Assembly (NCBI RefSeq): GCF_013618865.1
Contig: NZ_JABSOE010000054.1
Coordinates: 1-35,098, forward strand
Origin: Phocaeicola faecicola
GTDB taxonomy: Bacteria; Bacteroidota; Bacteroidia; Bacteroidales; Bacteroidaceae
DNA: 35,098 nt
Direction: 5' to 3'
Shown here piece after piece: positions 31,455 through 35,098 of this stretch. Below the pieces are notes generated by a model that saw only the letters and a program-made list of their open reading frames with translations, did no database searches and had not been told where the DNA came from. Numbering within the stretch: position 1 is the stretch's first letter; each line of letters begins with the position of its first letter. The translations under genes and the position numbers were made by a program.

Positions 31455-34316
31455 TTATAAAGTGAGTGATAATTCCAGCCCAAAGAAAAATCGGTTATTC
31501 AATTGAATATATGAACCCGGATTACGTTTGGATTCTCTGCGCGGATAACTTCTGAACATATTGTTGGCAAAGAAAGAAACACGTAGCATATTGCTAATTT
31601 CTTTAGTTACATTCAAGTTAAAACAAAAATAAGGACTGTATGATTCTTTTATAGCATTATTATGACTTACATTATTCAACATATATCCATATCCTGCATC
31701 CTTTACTTGCTGGGTAGTGGTATATTTCCCCTTGGGAAACATATTTACAGACGCATCTTCCAATGCTAAATAGCCCACAGGTATAGAATCGTTTCCAAAT
31801 GTATTCCAATTAGACTGCTGCCAAATAGCTTGTGCTGTCATCGTAACAACAAAACCGATACGCGGGATATTGTGAGTGGCACGTAAAGTCGTTACAAATT
31901 GTTGTTTGTAACTTGCATTGCCTTCTTGAGAATAAATGGCCACCGGTTTACGGGCTGAAGCAGCATCTTCGCTATTGTCATAGAAGCTATAACCCTGACG
32001 CCAACTCTTAGTACGCATCCATGAGCCATTTATTTGGAAGGCCGTACGGATAGCATCAATACGTCCGATATTCAAATCAAATTCTAAACCTTTAGTTTCT
32101 ATATTTAAATTATTAGTTGGTTTTGCATAAGTAGACAATACCGGTAGGCTACTACTAAGCTCTATCCCGTTTTCTGTGCGCTGGTATTCATTGTAGATAA
32201 ATGTATTGAAGGTGTTGAAGGTTTGGCTCATTACATAACCATCCTTCAGACGCTCCTTATAAGCTATTACATTCAGATTGGTTTTACCCACTCGTAAATT
32301 AAAACCGACTTCTGCTTTATGATTTTGGGCAATCTTCAAATCTGAGTTATCTACTTGCCGAACTTCTGTGGTAGTCATAAACAAGCGCTGGCTTTCCGGA
32401 ATATTTTCATTGGTAAGCTCATTTATATTGATATATTCAAAATATGCATTTTCTGGATATAAATAGAGAAGAGAAGGCATCTTTGCAGCAATACCGTAAC
32501 CTCCCTGAAGACTTAATAGATTCGGAATCAAATCAATGGATGCATTTACACGTGGCGAGAAAATGCCTCCTACTACTGAGGTATGATCATAACGCACACC
32601 AGCCTGAATGTTCAAATCATGCGTACCGCTTATGGACCATTTGAAATTATCTTCCACATATGCACCAAATTGGTTAATGAAAGGAATATCCTTATAGTTA
32701 CGTGGACGGAAAGATGAATTATGACCGTATTGACTACGATAAGGAGGAGTACTTGGGTCATAAGTTTTTCCTTTACCAACGTTACCGTCACTCCGGAAAT
32801 CCGCACCAATCAAGATGCGGTTGTTTACATGACCGCTCGCCTTGAATAGAGAACTCGTCACTTTAGCAAACAAATTAACTTCACGACTATCGATCTCATA
32901 GTGTCCCAAATAGCTGCTTGGTAGATAAACAGCATAATGATTTATGTCTTCCGGTCCAAAATTAGTAATTTGATTACCATTGGCATCATAGATATGCTGA
33001 CCTGCAAAGTTACTAAGTACCGCACCGTTTGTAGTGGTCATGGAATAAGGAGATGTAGCAGAACTGTATACGGTTTCATAATAACTGTCTTTATCCATAT
33101 ACGTACCTGACAATACATAGCGTAGTGTTTTTAACCAGCCCTTATTTATATTCCATGTACCATTGGTATTCAAAGTAAAACCTATATCGCGGCCTTCCGA
33201 AGCTGTTTTAGTTTGTTCATCATCAGGATTACGTTCACGTTGATCCTTACCATAAATAAAATCAAAGCTGGAATTGGTACGTAACTTATTATTAAAGAAA
33301 GTATTTGAATAGAGCAACTTTGTTGTGGCACGCTGATAGTGCTGGTAACTGGATATTGGATTATTCGTATTATAAGCATAATCTGCACTTACATTTAAAG
33401 CGCCTTTCTTTTTTCCAAGTTCAAAACCGGTTCCCATAGACACCTGATAGATATTGGGATTGGCTTTTGCTTTGACACGTAGCGGCTCACGACCAGCTTT
33501 TGTATTAATAATTACTGCTCCTGAGGTCAGATCACCATATTCAACAGAAGGGATACCACGAACGATTTGTATAGACTCTATATTTTCAGTAGAAATACTA
33601 CGAACATCGGTTCCACCAGCCGGCGAGGCACCTCCGGCCAATGAAGCGGGTGTTTCCGTACCACTTAATACCGTAGGGCTCATCGCAGATAGATTAGCAT
33701 TATTTGAGATGGGGGCACCATCACGAATTATTGCGGTGCCCATAGCATTCATCGGAGCTTCCGGACCACTGGAACTGGAAACTTGACGGATGTTAATCTG
33801 TTGTGCCGAACTCATATCTTGATTCTGTGAAATTCCACCTGGCATCAATGACATTACATCATATAAACTGGTCGCTTGCATATGGTCCATAGCAGAGCGG
33901 GAAATGTGAGAAGATGTGGATTTGCCTGAACGGCTGTTGGTTGCAGTTACTGTAACTTCTTTCAACTTAAAATCCTCATTCCTCATTGTAAAATTAAGAA
34001 CCAAATCCTTATTTACATTTATTAAGGTGTCAATGGAGACTTTGCCCAAATATTGAATTTGCATACGAATTTTACCAGTAGGTACGTTTTCCAGTATGTA
34101 TCTACCATTTTCATCAGAGGTTGTCCCTAGTGCAATTTCAGGAATAGACACAGCTGCAAATTCTAAAGGCAAACGCTTGTTGTTGTGGTCGTACTCATAA
34201 ACAGTGCCTGTAAGTTTTACTTTGTAATTGTTTTGCGATTTGATAGGGAGGGCAATTCCTATGCAAATAAGTATAAACAAGTATATAATATTACACCCCA
34301 AAATACCTTTTTTCAT
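31455..34316 (-). CDS. TonB-dependent outer-membrane receptor
   Basis: The start at 34316 (MKKGILGCNIIYLF) is chosen because it gives a good signal peptide and because the promoter -33/-7 pair at 34343-34375 lies upstream, inside the longer open frame from 34439. The 953-residue product has a carboxypeptidase-regulatory-like domain (GTVYEYDHNNKRLPLEFAAV to VNKDLVLNFTM), a plug (SLYDVMSLMPGG, then NIESIQIVRGIPSVEYGDLT) and a large barrel ending FFFGLELSLTL. It lacks the length and fold of SusC, and no SusD gene is present. It imports an unknown ligand with TonB energy and is the first gene of the six-gene operon. The next gene starts 13 bp downstream. Confidence 0.88.
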   Translation of the reverse strand: MKKGILGCNIIYLFILICIGIALPIKSQNNYKVKLTGTVYEYDHNNKRLPLEFAAVSIPEIALGTTSDENGRYILENVPTGKIRMQIQYLGKVSIDTLINVNKDLVLNFTMRNEDFKLKEVTVTATNSRSGKSTSSHISRSAMDHMQATSLYDVMSLMPGGISQNQDMSSAQQINIRQVSSSSGPEAPMNAMGTAIIRDGAPISNNANLSAMSPTVLSGTETPASLAGGASPAGGTDVRSISTENIESIQIVRGIPSVEYGDLTSGAVIINTKAGREPLRVKAKANPNIYQVSMGTGFELGKKKGALNVSADYAYNTNNPISSYQHYQRATTKLLYSNTFFNNKLRTNSSFDFIYGKDQRERNPDDEQTKTASEGRDIGFTLNTNGTWNINKGWLKTLRYVLSGTYMDKDSYYETVYSSATSPYSMTTTNGAVLSNFAGQHIYDANGNQITNFGPEDINHYAVYLPSSYLGHYEIDSREVNLFAKVTSSLFKASGHVNNRILIGADFRSDGNVGKGKTYDPSTPPYRSQYGHNSSFRPRNYKDIPFINQFGAYVEDNFKWSISGTHDLNIQAGVRYDHTSVVGGIFSPRVNASIDLIPNLLSLQGGYGIAAKMPSLLYLYPENAYFEYININELTNENIPESQRLFMTTTEVRQVDNSDLKIAQNHKAEVGFNLRVGKTNLNVIAYKERLKDGYVMSQTFNTFNTFIYNEYQRTENGIELSSSLPVLSTYAKPTNNLNIETKGLEFDLNIGRIDAIRTAFQINGSWMRTKSWRQGYSFYDNSEDAASARKPVAIYSQEGNASYKQQFVTTLRATHNIPRIGFVVTMTAQAIWQQSNWNTFGNDSIPVGYLALEDASVNMFPKGKYTTTQQVKDAGYGYMLNNVSHNNAIKESYSPYFCFNLNVTKEISNMLRVSFFANNMFRSYPRRESKRNPGSYIQLNNRFFFGLELSLTL

Positions 34317-34342
34317 AAGTAACATCATATTTATTAATAATG

Positions 34343-34375
34343 CAAAATTATATGTAAATTTTAAATTAAAACAAA
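34343..34375 (-). promoter_or_regulatory. Promoter proximal to the TonB-receptor operon
   Basis: On the minus strand TTTG (34375-34372) and TAATTTTG (34350-34343) are separated by 21 bp, close to the Bacteroidetes norm. The start of transcription would be near 34336, giving a leader of only about 20 nt before the ATG at 34316. Confidence 0.55.
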
Positions 34376-34807
34376 CCATTGTGTGTAACAAAACTAAAAT
34401 TATTAAAAATACATGTTGTTTTTGTTGGTGCCGTTGCATAATCTCACAGACCTCAACCGTCTGTTGTCTAACAATATAGCAACTGCATTATATTTAGGAA
34501 AATCCAATATATATTAGTACTTTATTTAAGTTCCATACATAGTAATACGGATCTTGAGTGATTAAAAGCAAACTGCAAATCTAAATAAAAAACGGGATGG
34601 TTGTAGTTCTGATATGCTATATCTTAATACAACGCAGATAAATACTTATATTTTCATTGATAGATCTAACTAAGTTAAAAAACGGATTTTCTCCAAAATT
34701 CTTCTGATAGCTCCGTTCCAGCCTCATATTTATCGCACTTTACAGAAGCCCCAGTTCAAATATAAGGAAACTGTATCTCTCTTCGATAAAAGATCTATTT
34801 TAGGACG
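34376..34807. other. AT-rich leader without a recognisable gene
   Basis: No open frame with support, tRNA or riboswitch-like conserved core is seen. If the distal -7 box at 34808-34815 is used, this stretch would be a 5' untranslated region of about 480 nt. Confidence 0.4.
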
Positions 34808-34887
34808 CAAAATTAGATATTACAAAAGATTATAAAAATACCATTTTTTGGGTATAAAAACGCATCTAATACCTATATATAGGTATT
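34808..34887 (-). promoter_or_regulatory. Distal -7 box with two phased operator copies
   Basis: On the minus strand TAATTTTG (34815-34808) matches the -7 consensus. Upstream lie two copies of AATACC-N8-GGTAT(T/A): 34837-34856 (last base A) and 34868-34887, the latter a perfect 20-bp palindrome. Their start-to-start distance is 31 bp, three helical turns. Relative to a start near 34801 they sit at about -36 to -55 and -67 to -86, the usual place for an activator. No -33 TTTG is present. They could instead serve a gene beyond the window edge. Confidence 0.55.
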
Positions 34888-35098
34888 AAATATCATTGGC
34901 AATGTATGTTCCATTTCATTAAGCAAACAATTTTTTGTATAAAATACAAATAGTACTTTTTTACCCACTTACACTAGTGTCTCTTAATAATTGTAAAAAG
35001 ACTCGTTAATTATTTGATTTACAATATTTGTTTTCAAAAAATGCTTGTCGCATATTTGAATCAGTTACCTTAGGGGCTGGGCCAAATTGCGATAGCTA
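34888..35098. other. Window-end intergenic sequence
   Basis: It is AT-rich and includes the small inverted repeat TTTGTAT/ATACAAA (around 34934-34950). No gene starts convincingly before the window ends. Confidence 0.4.

Noticed and set aside
1..35098. CRISPR array or a phage-defence island beyond the R-M pair
   Set aside because: No regularly spaced direct repeats and no cas, abortive-infection or toxin-antitoxin genes were recognised. The tyrosine recombinases belong to the RIT element, not to a prophage.

Overview
The window looks like a chromosomal accessory stretch of a gut Bacteroidales (Bacteroides/Phocaeicola type). Reasons: several genes are preceded by the Bacteroidetes -33 TTTG / -7 TAnnTTTG promoter form (clearest upstream of arsR and of the TonB-dependent receptor); protein families are typical of the group (DUF4876, DUF6850-like barrel, TonB-dependent receptor with carboxypeptidase-like N-terminal domain, heparinase-type lyase, IS256 and IS4 relatives, RIT element). 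No rRNA, tRNA or CRISPR array was found.

Layout. 1-343: two truncated transposase remnants meeting tail-to-tail. 469-3773 (minus): a two-gene type II restriction-modification operon, a Sau3AI/MutH-like endonuclease followed by a C5-cytosine methyltransferase, with an operator-like palindrome at the presumed transcription start. 4140-10019: ordinary envelope and housekeeping genes (PH-domain membrane protein, DUF418 membrane protein, a YdbS/YdbT pair of bacterial PH-domain proteins, a small lipoprotein, a YwqG/DUF1963 protein). 10388-14069 (minus): an arsenic operon read arsR-arsF-arsG-arsE-arsP-arsC, combining the ArsEFG organoarsenical set with an ArsP-like permease and an LMW-phosphatase-type arsenate reductase, and with no Acr3, ArsB or ArsA. 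14335-16386 (minus): a lone PL12-like heparinase II/III-family lyase. 16718-21666: an IS4-family element whose transposase is split inside its YREK motif by a RIT (recombinase-in-trio) element; ritA and ritB each carry a single-base frameshift while ritC is intact. 21757-21972: another IS256 fragment. 21976-34316 (minus): a tightly packed six-gene operon.

The six-gene operon is the most interesting part. In transcription order it encodes a TonB-dependent receptor, a DUF4876 lipoprotein with a lamin-tail-like region, a DUF6850-like outer-membrane barrel, and three tandem paralogous exported proteins of about 730 residues. Each paralog joins a gingipain/C25-like caspase-fold peptidase domain (catalytic-type His-Gly and Asp-Ala-Cys, then a Gly-Asp-Pro-Thr motif) to a C-terminal HEAT-repeat domain, and none has a type IX secretion tail. 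I infer an envelope system that couples proteolysis of a proteinaceous ligand to TonB-driven uptake. Upstream lie two copies of the inverted repeat AATACC-N8-GGTAT(T/A), spaced exactly 31 bp and placed like activator sites.

All calls come from reading the sequence and translations; no database search was run. Function names below family level are inference unless stated.
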